Source: Bradyrhizobium arachidis
Lineage (GTDB): Bacteria > Pseudomonadota > Alphaproteobacteria > Rhizobiales > Xanthobacteraceae
NCBI RefSeq assembly: GCF_024758505.1
Contig: NZ_CP077970.1
Location: 2,976,001-3,040,000 of the forward strand
Direction: 5' to 3'
DNA: 64,000 nucleotides
The notes beneath the pieces are model-generated. The model saw only the letters and a list, made by a program, of their open reading frames with translations, was not told the origin of the DNA and made no database searches. Shown here in pieces: positions 25,384 to 35,999 of the stretch. The number at the start of each line of letters is the position of its first letter. Within the stretch, counting starts at the first letter, position 1. A program made the position numbers and the translations under genes.

Positions 25384-27389
25384 CCGCGATGGATCCTCGG
25401 GACGTCTTCCATCAGGAAGCGCGCGAGCTTCTCGATCAGCTCGAGGAGGCGCTGCTCGATCTCGGCAACTCCTCCGACGATCGCGATCTCGTCGACTGCG
25501 CATTTCGGGCGCTGCACACCATCAAGGGCTCGGGCGCCATGTTCGGCTTCGACGAGGTGGCAGGCTTCGTCCACGAGTTCGAGACCGCGTTCGACCGCGT
25601 GCGCAAGGGCTCCGTGGCCATCAGCCCGCCGCTGGTCCAGGTGGCGCTCGCCGCGAAGGATCACATCGCGCGGTTGATCGCCGAGCCCGGCCGACACGTC
25701 GCAGACGGCGAGGCGGTCCTGAAGAGGCTGCGCGCAATCGTTTCGAACGACGAGGGCAGCGATCCCGGCGATACCTTCCCGCTCGCGGGTGGCCGGGTGG
25801 CCGCAGCCGATCCGTCACTGGTCCAGACCCCCGTTCAGACCTGGCGGGTCAAGTTTCGTCTGGCTGAGAACGCGCTCGTGCTCGGTGCCAACCCGCTTCT
25901 GCTGCTCGATGAGCTGCGCGAGCTCGGGCCCTGCGAGGTGCGCGTCAAGACCGATGCGGTTCCTCCGCTGGAGTCGACCGATCCGGAGGTCTGCTACCTC
26001 GACTGGGAGGTCGTGGTCACCACGAATCGCGATCGCCAGGCCATTGACGACGTATTCATCTTCATTGCCGACGGCATGGAGCTGTCGATCGAAACGGTGG
26101 CGGCGGATGCGGCGGATGCGCCGGCCGCAGACAAGGCTGCGACCGCCAAGGTCATCGAGATCGACAAGCCTCGCGACTCCGGTGGCGCGGGCGCAAAGGG
26201 CGGCACCTCGGTGCGCGTTGCCGCGGAGCGGCTCGATGAGCTGATGGACCGCGTGGGCGAGCTCGTCATCGCCCAGGCAAGGCTCTCTCAACTTGCCGTC
26301 GCCTCTGACGACGCCAATCTGAAGTCGGTTGCGGAGGAGATGGAACGTCTCGCCTCGGGCCTGCGCGACACCACCATGGGAATCCGCATGGTGCCGATCG
26401 GCTCGCTGTTCGGCCGCTTCCGTCGCCTCGTCCACGATCTCTCGCGCGACCTCGACAAGGAGGTCGACTTCGTGACCGCCGGCGAGGAGACCGAGCTCGA
26501 CAAGACGGTGATCGAGCGGCTTGCGGACCCCCTGGTCCACCTGATCCGCAATTCGATCGACCACGGGCTGGAGGTTCCCAGCCGCCGGATCGCCGCGGGC
26601 AAGGCCGCGCGCGGGCAGGTTCGCCTGTCCGCGGTGCACACCGGCTCGGAGGTGGCGATCTCGATCGTCGATGACGGTGCCGGTCTCAACGCGGACCGGA
26701 TCCGCGCCAAGGCCGAAGAGGCCGGGCTGATCGCACCCGATGCGAAGATTGCCGACCACGATCTGTTCCAGATGGTCTTCCATCCCGGGTTTTCGACCGC
26801 GAAGGAGATCACGGCGCTGTCCGGCCGAGGCGTCGGCATGGACGTCGTCAAGCGCACCATCGAGGGCTTGCGCGGCCGGATCGATCTTGGTTCGAGACCG
26901 GGTGGCGGGACGACGGTGACGCTCCGACTGCCGCTTACGCTTGCCATCATCGAGGGCATGCTGGTGCGGGTCGGCCGGGGCCGCTACTCGATCCCGCTGT
27001 CGGCGGTGGAAGAATGCGTGGAGCTGCCGAGAGACGCGGAAGCTGCCAACAGCGGCCGCAACTTCCTCAACATCCGTGGCCATCTGGTTCCGTTCCTTCG
27101 CCTGCGCGAATTGTTCAAGACCAAGGCCGCGATCGAGCCGCATCAGAAGGTGGTGATCGTGTCGGCCGGCGAATCCCGGGTGGGGCTGGTGGTCGACCAG
27201 GTCATCGGCAATAGCCAGACCGTGATCAAGTCGCTGTCCAAGCTTCACGCCGATGTCGAAACCTTCTCAGGCGCGACCATCCTCGGAGACGGTACGGTGG
27301 CCTTGATTCTCGACGTTGCCCATCTCGTGAACTTCGGCCAGGAGTTCGAGAACCGCCTGCGCGATGAACGGATCGGGAGGGCGGCATGA
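25380..27389 (+). CDS. cheA: Chemotaxis histidine kinase CheA
   Basis: 669 residues with the standard order: HPt domain with phospho-His46 (FRALHTIKGSGAMFG), a linker/P2-like region to about 270, dimerisation helices (LDELMDRVGELVIAQARLSQ), HATPase with N-box VHLIRNSIDHGLE, G1 VDDGAGLN and G2 GRGVGMDVVKR, and a C-terminal CheW-like domain (GMLVRVGRGRYSIPLSAVEE). All catalytic motifs are intact. It receives input from the receptors here through the two CheW proteins. Confidence 0.95.
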   Translation: MTAMDPRDVFHQEARELLDQLEEALLDLGNSSDDRDLVDCAFRALHTIKGSGAMFGFDEVAGFVHEFETAFDRVRKGSVAISPPLVQVALAAKDHIARLIAEPGRHVADGEAVLKRLRAIVSNDEGSDPGDTFPLAGGRVAAADPSLVQTPVQTWRVKFRLAENALVLGANPLLLLDELRELGPCEVRVKTDAVPPLESTDPEVCYLDWEVVVTTNRDRQAIDDVFIFIADGMELSIETVAADAADAPAADKAATAKVIEIDKPRDSGGAGAKGGTSVRVAAERLDELMDRVGELVIAQARLSQLAVASDDANLKSVAEEMERLASGLRDTTMGIRMVPIGSLFGRFRRLVHDLSRDLDKEVDFVTAGEETELDKTVIERLADPLVHLIRNSIDHGLEVPSRRIAAGKAARGQVRLSAVHTGSEVAISIVDDGAGLNADRIRAKAEEAGLIAPDAKIADHDLFQMVFHPGFSTAKEITALSGRGVGMDVVKRTIEGLRGRIDLGSRPGGGTTVTLRLPLTLAIIEGMLVRVGRGRYSIPLSAVEECVELPRDAEAANSGRNFLNIRGHLVPFLRLRELFKTKAAIEPHQKVVIVSAGESRVGLVVDQVIGNSQTVIKSLSKLHADVETFSGATILGDGTVALILDVAHLVNFGQEFENRLRDERIGRAA

Positions 27390-27886
27390 ACATAGGTATC
27401 CAGTCCAATCATGCCGATCGCGCGATGACGGCGTTGACACTGCGGCTGCAGGACGAGGTGTTCGCGATCGACGCCGAGAGCGTGCGCGAGATCCTCGATG
27501 TGGTGCCGATCTCGGAGGTGCCGAACGCCAAGGCGTTCGTCGGCGGGTTGATCAACGTGCGCGGGCGCATCGTTCCGCTCGCTGATCTGCGTCTGTTGTT
27601 CGGCATGGACCGTCCGCCGCCGGACGTGAACACCAGAATCGTCGTGATCGAGGTCGATCTCGACGGCGAGCCGACGATCGTCGCGATTCTTGCCGACCGG
27701 GTGCTCGACGTGACCGAGATCGAAGCTGCCACGATCGAGGAGGCGCCGAAGATCGGCATGCGGTGGCGGCCCGAATATGTCCGCGGCATCGGAAAGCGCG
27801 GCGACGAGTTCATCATCATCCCCGAGATGGGGAGAATTTTCGCTACGGGGGACGCTGGGACGTCCGTTTCTCAGGAAGGGGTTTGA
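27386..27886 (+). CDS. cheW: Chemotaxis coupling protein CheW (copy 1)
   Basis: 166-residue CheW domain ([60 protein letters not shown]). It couples receptors to CheA. ATGA overlap with cheA; the transmembrane receptor gene starts two bases after its stop codon. Confidence 0.93.
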   Translation: MNIGIQSNHADRAMTALTLRLQDEVFAIDAESVREILDVVPISEVPNAKAFVGGLINVRGRIVPLADLRLLFGMDRPPPDVNTRIVVIEVDLDGEPTIVAILADRVLDVTEIEAATIEEAPKIGMRWRPEYVRGIGKRGDEFIIIPEMGRIFATGDAGTSVSQEGV

Positions 27887-27888
27887 CT

Positions 27889-30015
27889 ATGAGGCTTACA
27901 CTTAAGGCGAAGCTGGGTGTGACGTTTGCGACAATCGTCGTTCTCTCCGGCGTCAGCATGTTCGTGGCGATTCAGAATCTGAACAGCCTGGACATCGAGC
28001 TGAACAAGATCATTGAGGGAAATGTTCAGCGCATTGAAATCGCCAATGACATGAGCGGCGCCGTGTACCGCATTGCGCGCGACGAAAAAAACCACATCCT
28101 TGCCACCGACGATGCCAGGATGAAGAAGCTCTCGGAGTCGATGAAGGCTGACGGCGAAACCGTGCGCCAGGACATCCAGAAGCTTCGCTCACTATCGTCT
28201 GAGGAAGGTAAGCGCAAGGTCGATACCGTTGCGGCCGCGTGGGACGTGTTCTGGGCGCGGCACACTGAGATCGAAAAATTCTCCGAGATGAATTCGGGCT
28301 CGGTGGCCTTCGACCGGGTCGTGAAGGCCGGGAAGAGTTCCGAAGTTGCGCAGAACTCGCTGAAAGCCGTGCTTGACAAGATGGCTGCGACCGCCAGCGC
28401 AAGCGGTGACGCAAAAGACTTTCAGGCCTTCGCGATCATGAAGGACGTCGAGATTGCCACGTTGCAGGTATCCCGCGCCATTCGCAACGTCGTTCTCGCC
28501 ATGAGCGATCCGACGATGCAGCAGGACATCGAGAAGCAACTTGACGCCCGGATCACTGCGCTCCAGCGCCTGATCGATCAGGCATCGAACGTCGTCCCGG
28601 CGAGCGAGCAGGCGGCGTTCAAGTCCTACAAGGAGAACATCACGACGTGGCTGGCCCAGGTCGATGGCGCCCGCAAGGCCGCGCTGGAAAACGGTGTCTT
28701 TAAGGCGACGACGCTGGCCGATGGCCCTGGAGCCGAGGCTCTCCGCAGCATGCGGGAAGCGATCAACAAGGTCCTTGATCTCAACAAGGAGCAGATGCAG
28801 CAGGCCGCAAAGGGCGCCGACGATCTCTACTCGTTCAGCCGCAACCTGCTGATCGGATTGCTGGTCGGCATGACGATCATTGCGATCGCGGCCGCGACTT
28901 GGATCGTGCTCAACATCAGCCGCGCCATCGCCAGTGCGCTCCATCTGGCCAGGGCGGTTGCTGACGGCGACCTCAATGCGACCGCCTCGGTCAAGTCGAA
29001 CGACGAGATCAAGGACCTGATCGACGCCCTCAACGCCATGGTGTCGAAGCTGAAGGAGGTCGTCTCCGAGGTGATGACGGCGACGCGCAACGTCACGTCC
29101 GGCAGCCAGGAGATGTCCGCGGCCGCCGAACAGCTCTCGCAGGGAGCGACCGAGCAGGCCTCATCGACCGAGGAAGCATCCTCGTCGATGGAGGAGATGG
29201 CCGCGAACATCAAGCAAAATGCAGACAACGCGGTTCAGACCGAGCAGACCGCCCGTCAATCGGCTGAAGATGCAAACGCCAGCGGCGAGGCGGTCGGCAG
29301 AGCGGTGACCGCGATGCAGACGATTGCCGAGAAGATCCTGATCGTTCAGGAGATCGCGCGGCAAACCGACCTGCTCGCCCTCAACGCGGCGGTCGAAGCT
29401 GCCCGTGCCGGCGAACATGGCCGTGGCTTCGCTGTGGTGGCCTCGGAGGTGCGCAAGCTCGCCGAGCGCAGCCAGACGGCGGCGGCCGAAATCTCGACCC
29501 TGTCGACGGACACCGTGAAGGCCGCCGAACAGGCGGGCGAGATGCTCAAGAGGCTGGTGCCGGACATCCAGAAGACCGCAGGCCTCGTTGCGGAAATCTC
29601 TTCTGCGACCAACGAGCAGAACGCCGGCGCGAGCCAGATCAACACGGCGATCCAGCAGCTCGACAAGGTGACGCAGCAGAACACCTCGGCCGCGGAAGAA
29701 ATGTCCTCGACCGCCGAGGAACTCGCCGGCCAGGCCGAGCAGCTGCAGGCGACCATCAGCTACTTCCGCCTCGACGAACAGGCTGCGCGCTCCGAAGCGC
29801 CGGTGGTGCAGCGCCGGTCTGCTCCGGCCGCGGCGAACGTTGCCCAGAAGGCGCCTGCGAGGAACACGGTTGCCGGCATGCAAGAGCGGGTGGCAAATGC
29901 TGCGCCGGGTATCGTCAAGCGCAAGAGCAGGACGAGCGACAGCGGCTTCTCGCTCGACATGGGCGGCGGCGCCGACGAGCTCGATGCGGAATTCAAGCGA
30001 TCAGGCGCGGCGTGA
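27889..30015 (+). CDS. Transmembrane methyl-accepting chemotaxis protein
   Basis: 708 residues from ATG 27889 (AGGAAGG about 9 bases upstream). Membrane segment 1 ([20 protein letters not shown]) is followed by a long helical periplasmic sensor of the four-helix-bundle type (about 35-320), membrane segment 2 ([20 protein letters not shown]), HAMP and a signalling domain with a canonical tip ([20 protein letters not shown]). The C-terminal extension is Ala/Lys-rich. The ligand is unknown. It is the only membrane receptor in the operon; the two globin-coupled ones are soluble. Confidence 0.92.
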   Translation: MRLTLKAKLGVTFATIVVLSGVSMFVAIQNLNSLDIELNKIIEGNVQRIEIANDMSGAVYRIARDEKNHILATDDARMKKLSESMKADGETVRQDIQKLRSLSSEEGKRKVDTVAAAWDVFWARHTEIEKFSEMNSGSVAFDRVVKAGKSSEVAQNSLKAVLDKMAATASASGDAKDFQAFAIMKDVEIATLQVSRAIRNVVLAMSDPTMQQDIEKQLDARITALQRLIDQASNVVPASEQAAFKSYKENITTWLAQVDGARKAALENGVFKATTLADGPGAEALRSMREAINKVLDLNKEQMQQAAKGADDLYSFSRNLLIGLLVGMTIIAIAAATWIVLNISRAIASALHLARAVADGDLNATASVKSNDEIKDLIDALNAMVSKLKEVVSEVMTATRNVTSGSQEMSAAAEQLSQGATEQASSTEEASSSMEEMAANIKQNADNAVQTEQTARQSAEDANASGEAVGRAVTAMQTIAEKILIVQEIARQTDLLALNAAVEAARAGEHGRGFAVVASEVRKLAERSQTAAAEISTLSTDTVKAAEQAGEMLKRLVPDIQKTAGLVAEISSATNEQNAGASQINTAIQQLDKVTQQNTSAAEEMSSTAEELAGQAEQLQATISYFRLDEQAARSEAPVVQRRSAPAAANVAQKAPARNTVAGMQERVANAAPGIVKRKSRTSDSGFSLDMGGGADELDAEFKRSGAA

Positions 30016-30031
30016 CCTGAACTTCGAAGCA

Positions 30032-30064
30032 AGACTGACGCGGACGGCTCGTCCGCGCCAGTCT
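30032..30064. other. Hairpin between mcp and cheW2
   Basis: Inverted repeat AGACTG-AC-GCGGACG / CGTCCGC-GC-CAGTCT with a 3-base loop: 6 plus 8 base pairs around one mismatch. It lies in the 139-bp gap that divides the che operon. There is no T-tract. It may be an mRNA stability or processing element. Confidence 0.45.
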
Positions 30065-30154
30065 CCCACTTCCGGATGAATGCAACGGTGCCGGCTGTCC
30101 GCGCATGGCACGGGCCGGTCGGCCTCGGCCGGGCGGCCTGAATGGAGGAATGTG

Positions 30155-30622
30155 ATGGCAGAAAGTGCACAATACGTCACGCTTGGCGTTGGCGACGAAC
30201 GCTTCGCCTTGCCGGTGGAGCGGGTGCGGGAGATCCTTCAGATGCAGCCGATTGCACGGATGCCCAACGCTCCGGCGTGCTTTCTCGGCATGATCGACGT
30301 GCGCGGCCAGGGGGTGCCGGTGGTCGATCTTCGATTGAAGCTAGGCCTCGAGAGGGGCGAGGATACCGAGACCACGCGCATCATCGTCCTGCAGGTCACC
30401 GTCGGAGGGCGCGAGCTCACGCTTGGACTCAAGACGGACCGGGTCTTCGAGGTCACGGAACTCGACGGAAATCATCTCGAGCCGCCGCCGGAGATCGGGA
30501 CGAGCTGGAGCTCCAATTGCATTACCGGAATCGGGCGGCGCAACGGTGCGTTCGTGACTGTGTTTGATCTGGGCAGCCTGCTCGCCGCTTCCGACGTTGC
30601 CGTCATGGAGCGGGCAGCCTGA
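30155..30622 (+). CDS. cheW: Chemotaxis coupling protein CheW (copy 2)
   Basis: 155 residues with a CheW domain (YVTLGVGDERFALPVERVRE, FLGMIDVRGQGVPVVDLRLK, CITGIGRRNGAFVTVFDLGS). ATG 30155 has GGAGGAA at 30145-30151. It may serve a different receptor set from copy 1, for example the soluble receptors. Confidence 0.92.
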   Translation: MAESAQYVTLGVGDERFALPVERVREILQMQPIARMPNAPACFLGMIDVRGQGVPVVDLRLKLGLERGEDTETTRIIVLQVTVGGRELTLGLKTDRVFEVTELDGNHLEPPPEIGTSWSSNCITGIGRRNGAFVTVFDLGSLLAASDVAVMERAA

Positions 30623-30716
30623 GTGCCGCAGCCCGTCGATATGTTGGTGAGAGACAAGCATGTGTGGGCTGCCGGATGGCCGTCCGAATGCGTAAGAAGT
30701 GTGAATTCGGTTGCCA

Positions 30717-31601
30717 ATGTCACAAGTCCTTCGTCGTATTGAGCCCGCGTATGAGCCGTCCCCGGCGGATCGCCTGACGGACAGGGAGTTCGCGCAAATC
30801 GCTCGTCTGGTTACCGACCACGTCGGAATCAAGTTGCCGCCCGCAAAGCGGATGATGGTCGAGGGACGGCTGCGCCGGCGCATGCGACTTCTCGGCCACA
30901 ACAGCCTCTCAGCCTACTGTGCGTATCTGTTCGATCAGGGGGGGCTCAGGGAGGAGTTCCCTTACCTCATCGATGCGGTGACCACGAACAAGACCGACTT
31001 CTTCCGCGAAGCGGAGCACTTTTCATGTCTCGAGCACGAGATCATGCCGAAGCTGCTGAAGCTGCGCAGGCCCGGCGAGCGGCCGACAATCAAGCTCTGG
31101 AGCGCGGCGAGCTCGACGGGAGCTGAAGCCTATACGATGGCGATGGTCATGGCCGATATCGCCGAGCGGAGCAATGGACTCAATTACGAGATTCTGGGCA
31201 CGGACATTTCGACCGAGGTGCTCGTCCAGGCGAAACTCGCGATCTATCCGAAGGACATGATTGCACCGGTGCCCCCGTCGATGCGCGATCGCTACGTCAT
31301 GTTTGGCAGCGCATCGTCGCGCCAGGGAGAGGTTCGCATCGTGCCCGAACTGCGGCGCAAGGTGCGGTTCGCCCGTCTCAACCTGATGGACGAGCGCTAC
31401 CCGTTCGATTGCGAAATGGATGTGATTTTCGTGCGCAACGTCCTCATCTATTTCGACAAGCCTACGCAGGAAGCGGTCGCGGGCCGTCTGGCCAGCCACC
31501 TGCGACCCGGCGGCTTCCTGATCTTCGGTCACTCGGAATCGGTGATCGGCTCGAGCCTGCCGCTGCGCCAGTGTGCGCCTGCGGTGTTCCAGCGCGTCTG
31601 A
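30717..31601 (+). CDS. cheR: Chemoreceptor methyltransferase CheR
   Basis: About 294 residues. An N-terminal helical domain ([20 protein letters not shown]) is followed by the SAM-binding methyltransferase domain ([18 protein letters not shown], then [15 protein letters not shown] and [13 protein letters not shown]). The usual GEEPYS after the first motif is GAEAYT here, a mild deviation. It methylates receptor glutamates. ATG 30717 is chosen over a TTG at 30711. cheB follows after 7 bases. Confidence 0.92.
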   Translation: MSQVLRRIEPAYEPSPADRLTDREFAQIARLVTDHVGIKLPPAKRMMVEGRLRRRMRLLGHNSLSAYCAYLFDQGGLREEFPYLIDAVTTNKTDFFREAEHFSCLEHEIMPKLLKLRRPGERPTIKLWSAASSTGAEAYTMAMVMADIAERSNGLNYEILGTDISTEVLVQAKLAIYPKDMIAPVPPSMRDRYVMFGSASSRQGEVRIVPELRRKVRFARLNLMDERYPFDCEMDVIFVRNVLIYFDKPTQEAVAGRLASHLRPGGFLIFGHSESVIGSSLPLRQCAPAVFQRV

Positions 31602-31608
31602 GGCGACC

Positions 31609-32742
31609 ATGGGCAGCACGCAGACCAACACAACAGATCGCTCTTTCGCAAAACGAAAAATTCGCGTCCTGGTCGTCGACGATTCCGCCTCCGTCCGGAA
31701 GGCGCTCTGTGACATCATCGCGAGCGACGCCGATCTGGAAGTCATGGCGACGGCGTCGGATCCCTATATTGCCGCCGAACGCATCCGGCAGGAGATTCCC
31801 GATGTCATCCTGCTGGACATCGAGATGCCGCGGATGGATGGGCTGACGTTCATGCGCAAGATCATGGCGCAGCGGCCGATACCGGTGGTGATCTGCTCTT
31901 CGCTGACCGAGGAAGGCTCGGAGACGACCATCAAGGCCCTCGAGGCCGGAGCGGTGGACGTCGTGTCGAAGCCGCGAATGAATACTGCGGAGTTCCTGCA
32001 GGAATCGCGCATGCGAATCTGCGATGTGCTCCGCGCTGCGGCACATTCGCGTCTGTCGTCTCGGGCTCGAGCCGTGGTGCCCGTTCGGGTCGAGGCCAGG
32101 CACACGGCCGACGTCATCCTTCCTCCCGTCATCCCGGGGCGCGCGACGGCGCCGCTGACCGACCCGATTATCTGTATCGGCGCGTCGACCGGAGGCACCG
32201 AAGCCCTGCGTGACATCCTCGTTGCCCTTCCGGCGGCGACGCCGGGAATCGTCATCGTGCAGCACATGCCGGAAAAGTTCACGGCAGCGTTCGCCAGGCG
32301 GTTGGACTCGTTGTGTGCGATGTCGATCAGGGAAGCTGCCGAAGGGGATGCCGTCCTGCCGGGTACGGTGCTGATCGCACCGGGCAACCATCACATGTTG
32401 CTGGAGCGCGCCGGTCGCCAATATCGTGTGGCGATCAAGGACGGGCCTCCGGTGTCGCGCCACCGACCGTCCGTCGATGTGTTATTCCGCTCCGCGGCCC
32501 AGGCGGCCGGCTCGAACGCCGTCGGCGTCATCCTCACCGGCATGGGAGACGATGGGGCTCGTGGATTGCTCGAGATGAAAGCGGCCGGCGCGAGGACGAT
32601 CGCGCAGGACGAAGAAAGCTGCATTGTGTTCGGGATGCCGAAGGAGGCGATCCAGCGCGGTGCCGCCAACAAGGTCCTTCCGCTTGATCGCATCGCTCAC
32701 GAGATGGTTCACGAAGCGCGCCGCGGAAGGGGAGCGGCGTGA
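31609..32742 (+). CDS. cheB: Chemoreceptor methylesterase/deamidase CheB
   Basis: 377 residues. The receiver domain has D70 ([13 protein letters not shown]), followed by a linker and a methylesterase domain with catalytic Ser193 ([13 protein letters not shown]), His in VQHMPEKFT and Asp in [14 protein letters not shown] 31609 follows GAGGCGACC. Together with CheR it gives adaptation for the receptors in this region. The end overlaps the next gene by one base (TGATG). Confidence 0.94.
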   Translation: MGSTQTNTTDRSFAKRKIRVLVVDDSASVRKALCDIIASDADLEVMATASDPYIAAERIRQEIPDVILLDIEMPRMDGLTFMRKIMAQRPIPVVICSSLTEEGSETTIKALEAGAVDVVSKPRMNTAEFLQESRMRICDVLRAAAHSRLSSRARAVVPVRVEARHTADVILPPVIPGRATAPLTDPIICIGASTGGTEALRDILVALPAATPGIVIVQHMPEKFTAAFARRLDSLCAMSIREAAEGDAVLPGTVLIAPGNHHMLLERAGRQYRVAIKDGPPVSRHRPSVDVLFRSAAQAAGSNAVGVILTGMGDDGARGLLEMKAAGARTIAQDEESCIVFGMPKEAIQRGAANKVLPLDRIAHEMVHEARRGRGAA

Positions 32743-34538
32743 TGAATCAGGTTGTGCTTGCCGTTTCCGACCGCGGCAACGCTGCTGATCAGCGCGGACA
32801 GAAGGCGTCGCGCCCGCCGGTTCGTCGCGCTGCGCTGCGCTATCAGGACCTCTTGCTCAGGGGCGCCGCCAACGAGCTCGCCCGGCCTCGCCAGGCGATC
32901 GAGCAATCGTTTCTGCAGATGGGCGATGGCCTCGGCAATTGCGTCAAGCTGCTCGAGCTCCTTTCCGCCGCTCATGAAGCGTTGCCGGTCGAGCTCTCGA
33001 GCGCCGAATTCTCGGCGGCTGCACAGACGCTGGTCGAGATTCGCGACCATGTGAACGCGATCGCGAGGTCGCATGCCGATGAAAAGGATCACGTCGGCTT
33101 GCTTGCCGAGATGACGGGTCGGGTCGAGCAACCAATGTCTGACCTCCGGGCGACGGTCCGTGCCATCGGACAGATCTCAACCAATGCCCGGATCGTGGCG
33201 GCCGGGTTCGGCGCGAGCAACCAGGACGTTACCGCTTTCACGTCGGACATGGCTTCCCTCGCGCAGAAGGTCAACGAAGCCGTCGACGCCTTTTCGCTCG
33301 GCTACGAACGGCTCTCGAAGCGGCTAGCCGCCGCGCGGCTCACGAACAGCGCATTCGTGGCCCGTCACGGCAACACGATTGCTCAGATATCGCAAACCCT
33401 CGACTCCGGGCTGGAGACCATTGCGGTCTTCCGGAGGCAGGTGGATTCCATTGCGGGCGAACGCGCAGCGACGACGAGCCAGATCCGCGCCCGGATCGGG
33501 AAGGCGATTTTTGCCTTGCAGATCGGGGATATCACCCGGCAGCGGATCGAGCATGTGGAGAAGGCTTGCGAGTTGCTCCAGGACCGATCGCACGTTCAGG
33601 CGACGCAGGAGGCTATGGCCGCGATTGGCCGTCTGCAACTCATGCAGCTCGACCAGACCATCGGCCGCTTCGAGGAGGAGGTCTCCGATCTCACCGAAAA
33701 CATCAATGGTCTGTCGAAGAATGCGGTAGCAGTTCTGAATGAAGGAAGCGATGAGGCCCAGACTCTGCTGTCGGCCGGCAGCGGATCACTGTCGAGAATG
33801 GCGGCCGAGCTGCGCCATATATGCTCTCTGCTCAGCGAGTTCGAGCGCGCGCGCGTGGAGCAAGAGCGAATCGTCGCCGACGTCACGCGCTCCGTAGCGG
33901 AAATGGTCGGACACCTGCAATCGATACGGGCGATCGAGCAGCAGATTCGAATGCTGAGCTTCAACGCCACGATCCAGTGCTGCAGCGTGGACGACGGCGA
34001 GGAGGGGCGCGGCCTTGGTGCGGTTGCCCAGCAATTGCGTGAGCTCTCCAATCAGACCGTCGCGGCGGCCAGCGCGATCATGGCAGGCCTGAAGGGCGCG
34101 GATGACCAGACGCGGGTCCTCATGGACGAGCGAAACGCGCTGGATTCGCAGCAGATCGACGCCGTAAGAGAGGGTGCTGCGACTGCGATCGCCGTGTTCG
34201 AGCGTGTCGCGAGTCGATTGCGCGCGAGCACGGAAAGGATCAAGACCGTCGGGCGGCGAGCCGTATGGTTGCTCGGAATGACGTCGCGGCGCGTTTCGGA
34301 CCGGCAGCGCATCAGCAACGGCTGGCGTCTCGCCCACTCCAAGCTCGAGCAGTTCATGACATCCGCTGCCGACAGCCCAAATCCGGATGCGGTCGATCAG
34401 TGGCTCAGGGACGAATTGCGATCGGTCTACACGATGGAAGACGAGCGGAGAACTTACGACGAGTTCTTCTCGATCGAGCCGAACGAGCCGGCTTCCGCCG
34501 ATGCGGAATCCGAGGATCTGGACGACATGTTCTTGTAG
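32742..34538 (+). CDS. Chemoreceptor-like protein with CheZ-type DxxxQ motif
   Basis: 598-residue soluble, almost wholly helical protein. Two features stand out. Residues near 260 read ALQIGDITRQRIEHV, a D-x-T-x-Q like the catalytic motif of CheZ phosphatase (Asp263, Gln267). Residues near 400-440 look like a decayed receptor hairpin tip: IRMLSFNATIQCCSVDDGEE in place of [17 protein letters not shown]. The C-terminus is acidic and hydrophobic (EDLDDMFL), reminiscent of the CheY-binding tail of CheZ. It overlaps cheB by one base, which ties it to the pathway. It could be a CheY-P phosphatase or an atypical array component. Confidence 0.7.
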   Translation: MNQVVLAVSDRGNAADQRGQKASRPPVRRAALRYQDLLLRGAANELARPRQAIEQSFLQMGDGLGNCVKLLELLSAAHEALPVELSSAEFSAAAQTLVEIRDHVNAIARSHADEKDHVGLLAEMTGRVEQPMSDLRATVRAIGQISTNARIVAAGFGASNQDVTAFTSDMASLAQKVNEAVDAFSLGYERLSKRLAAARLTNSAFVARHGNTIAQISQTLDSGLETIAVFRRQVDSIAGERAATTSQIRARIGKAIFALQIGDITRQRIEHVEKACELLQDRSHVQATQEAMAAIGRLQLMQLDQTIGRFEEEVSDLTENINGLSKNAVAVLNEGSDEAQTLLSAGSGSLSRMAAELRHICSLLSEFERARVEQERIVADVTRSVAEMVGHLQSIRAIEQQIRMLSFNATIQCCSVDDGEEGRGLGAVAQQLRELSNQTVAAASAIMAGLKGADDQTRVLMDERNALDSQQIDAVREGAATAIAVFERVASRLRASTERIKTVGRRAVWLLGMTSRRVSDRQRISNGWRLAHSKLEQFMTSAADSPNPDAVDQWLRDELRSVYTMEDERRTYDEFFSIEPNEPASADAESEDLDDMFL

Positions 34539-34571
34539 TGGCGCTCCGGCGAGAATGAACGGGAAACGAGA

Positions 34572-35918
34572 ATGATACAGAATGAGACCAGGCAACGGCT
34601 CGCATTCAGTCAGATCGATGAGCGGGCCCTGGCGGACCTGCGGCAGTCGAAGGACCTGATCCTGCGGCATCTGCGGGCGCAGCTCGACATATGCTACGAT
34701 CATTACGCCGGCTTCGAGCGGACCTCCCATCTGGTCAAGAGCCGCGATCAAATCACGGATACCAAGGCGATGTACGCCGAGCACTGGGACCTCATGCTCG
34801 ACGGGACGTTCGATGAGGCCTACGAAGCCTCGGCCACCCGGATCGGCGAGTTGATCTATGCGAGGGTCGGCTTCGAACTGTGCTGGTATATCGCCGGCTA
34901 CGGCCTGGTGCTCTCGGAGACATTGCAAGCCCTGGCTGACGGCCCGTCGGGAGTATTCGACCGGCGTGCCAGGCAGAAGAAGGCGGATCTCCAGAGGGCA
35001 ATCGTCAAGGCCGTGACGTTCGACATGAGCATGGTCATTTCCGGCTACATGGAGGCACGCCGACGCGGGCGCGGCGAGGCGTTGCAGCGACTGGCCGACG
35101 ATTTCGACGAGGCAATCGGCGGGACTGCGACCATCGTGTCATCATCGGCGAGTGAGCTGGAAGCGTCGGCCTCATCGCTGACGGCGACGGCCGGCGACAC
35201 CCAGCGTCGGTCGGGAGAGGTGGCTTCAACGTTCGAACATGTCTCGGAGAGCGTCCAGGCGGTTGCTGCAGCGGCCGAGCAGCTGGCGAGCTCCGTGGAG
35301 GAGATCGGACGACAAGTGCATGCGGCGAGCAAGATTGCGACCGCGGCTGTCGATCACGCATCGAAGACCGATGCGCGTATCAACGAACTGTCCCAGGCGG
35401 CAGAGCGGGTTGGCGACGTGGTCAGGCTGATCACCTCGATCGCCGAGCGCACCAACCTGCTGGCGCTCAATGCAACGATCGAGGCTGCGAAAGCAGGCGA
35501 GGCCGGACGAGGCTTCGCCATCGTCGCCTCCGAGGTGAAGGCGCTGGCGGCTCAGACGTCGAAGGCGACAGAGGAGGTCGGCGTACAGATCGTTGCAATG
35601 CAGGCCGCGACCAATGATTCGATTGCGGCGCTCAAGGAGATTGGTGCGACGATCGGCAACATCTCGGAGATTTCGACGGCGATCGCGGCTGCGGTCGAGG
35701 AGCAGGGGGCGGCGACCCGGGAAATATCGCGCAACGTGCATCAGGCTGCGCAGGGTACCCAGGAGGTGGCCGCAAACTTTGTCGATGTCAACAACGGTGC
35801 AGCCGAGGTCGAGGCCGCGACCGCCCAGTTGCTGTCATCCGCGCAGGCGCTCGCGGGAGAAGGTGGCCATCTGGAGGGTGAGGTGCAGGGCTTCCTGTCG
35901 AGGATACGTGCGGCGTAA
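34572..35918 (+). CDS. Globin-coupled chemoreceptor lacking the proximal histidine
   Basis: 448 residues, soluble, with the same architecture as the receptor at 20847. Its sensor aligns well ([22 protein letters not shown] region), but Tyr96 stands where the heme-ligating His is in HemAT. It may bind heme differently or not at all. The signalling domain is canonical ([36 protein letters not shown]). It starts 33 bp after the preceding gene and probably ends the che operon. Confidence 0.88.
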   Translation: MIQNETRQRLAFSQIDERALADLRQSKDLILRHLRAQLDICYDHYAGFERTSHLVKSRDQITDTKAMYAEHWDLMLDGTFDEAYEASATRIGELIYARVGFELCWYIAGYGLVLSETLQALADGPSGVFDRRARQKKADLQRAIVKAVTFDMSMVISGYMEARRRGRGEALQRLADDFDEAIGGTATIVSSSASELEASASSLTATAGDTQRRSGEVASTFEHVSESVQAVAAAAEQLASSVEEIGRQVHAASKIATAAVDHASKTDARINELSQAAERVGDVVRLITSIAERTNLLALNATIEAAKAGEAGRGFAIVASEVKALAAQTSKATEEVGVQIVAMQAATNDSIAALKEIGATIGNISEISTAIAAAVEEQGAATREISRNVHQAAQGTQEVAANFVDVNNGAAEVEAATAQLLSSAQALAGEGGHLEGEVQGFLSRIRAA

Positions 35919-35999
35919 CAACGTGGAATCGCGGATTGCGACGGAGCGGGTAGGCCATTAGCGCGTCGGCTCGATTGCCTGTGCTGGAGGGAGGGGGCA

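Noticed and set aside
25815..27248. 477-codon frame antisense to cheA
   Set aside because: It mirrors the codon bias of cheA; the CheA motifs on the plus strand are complete.
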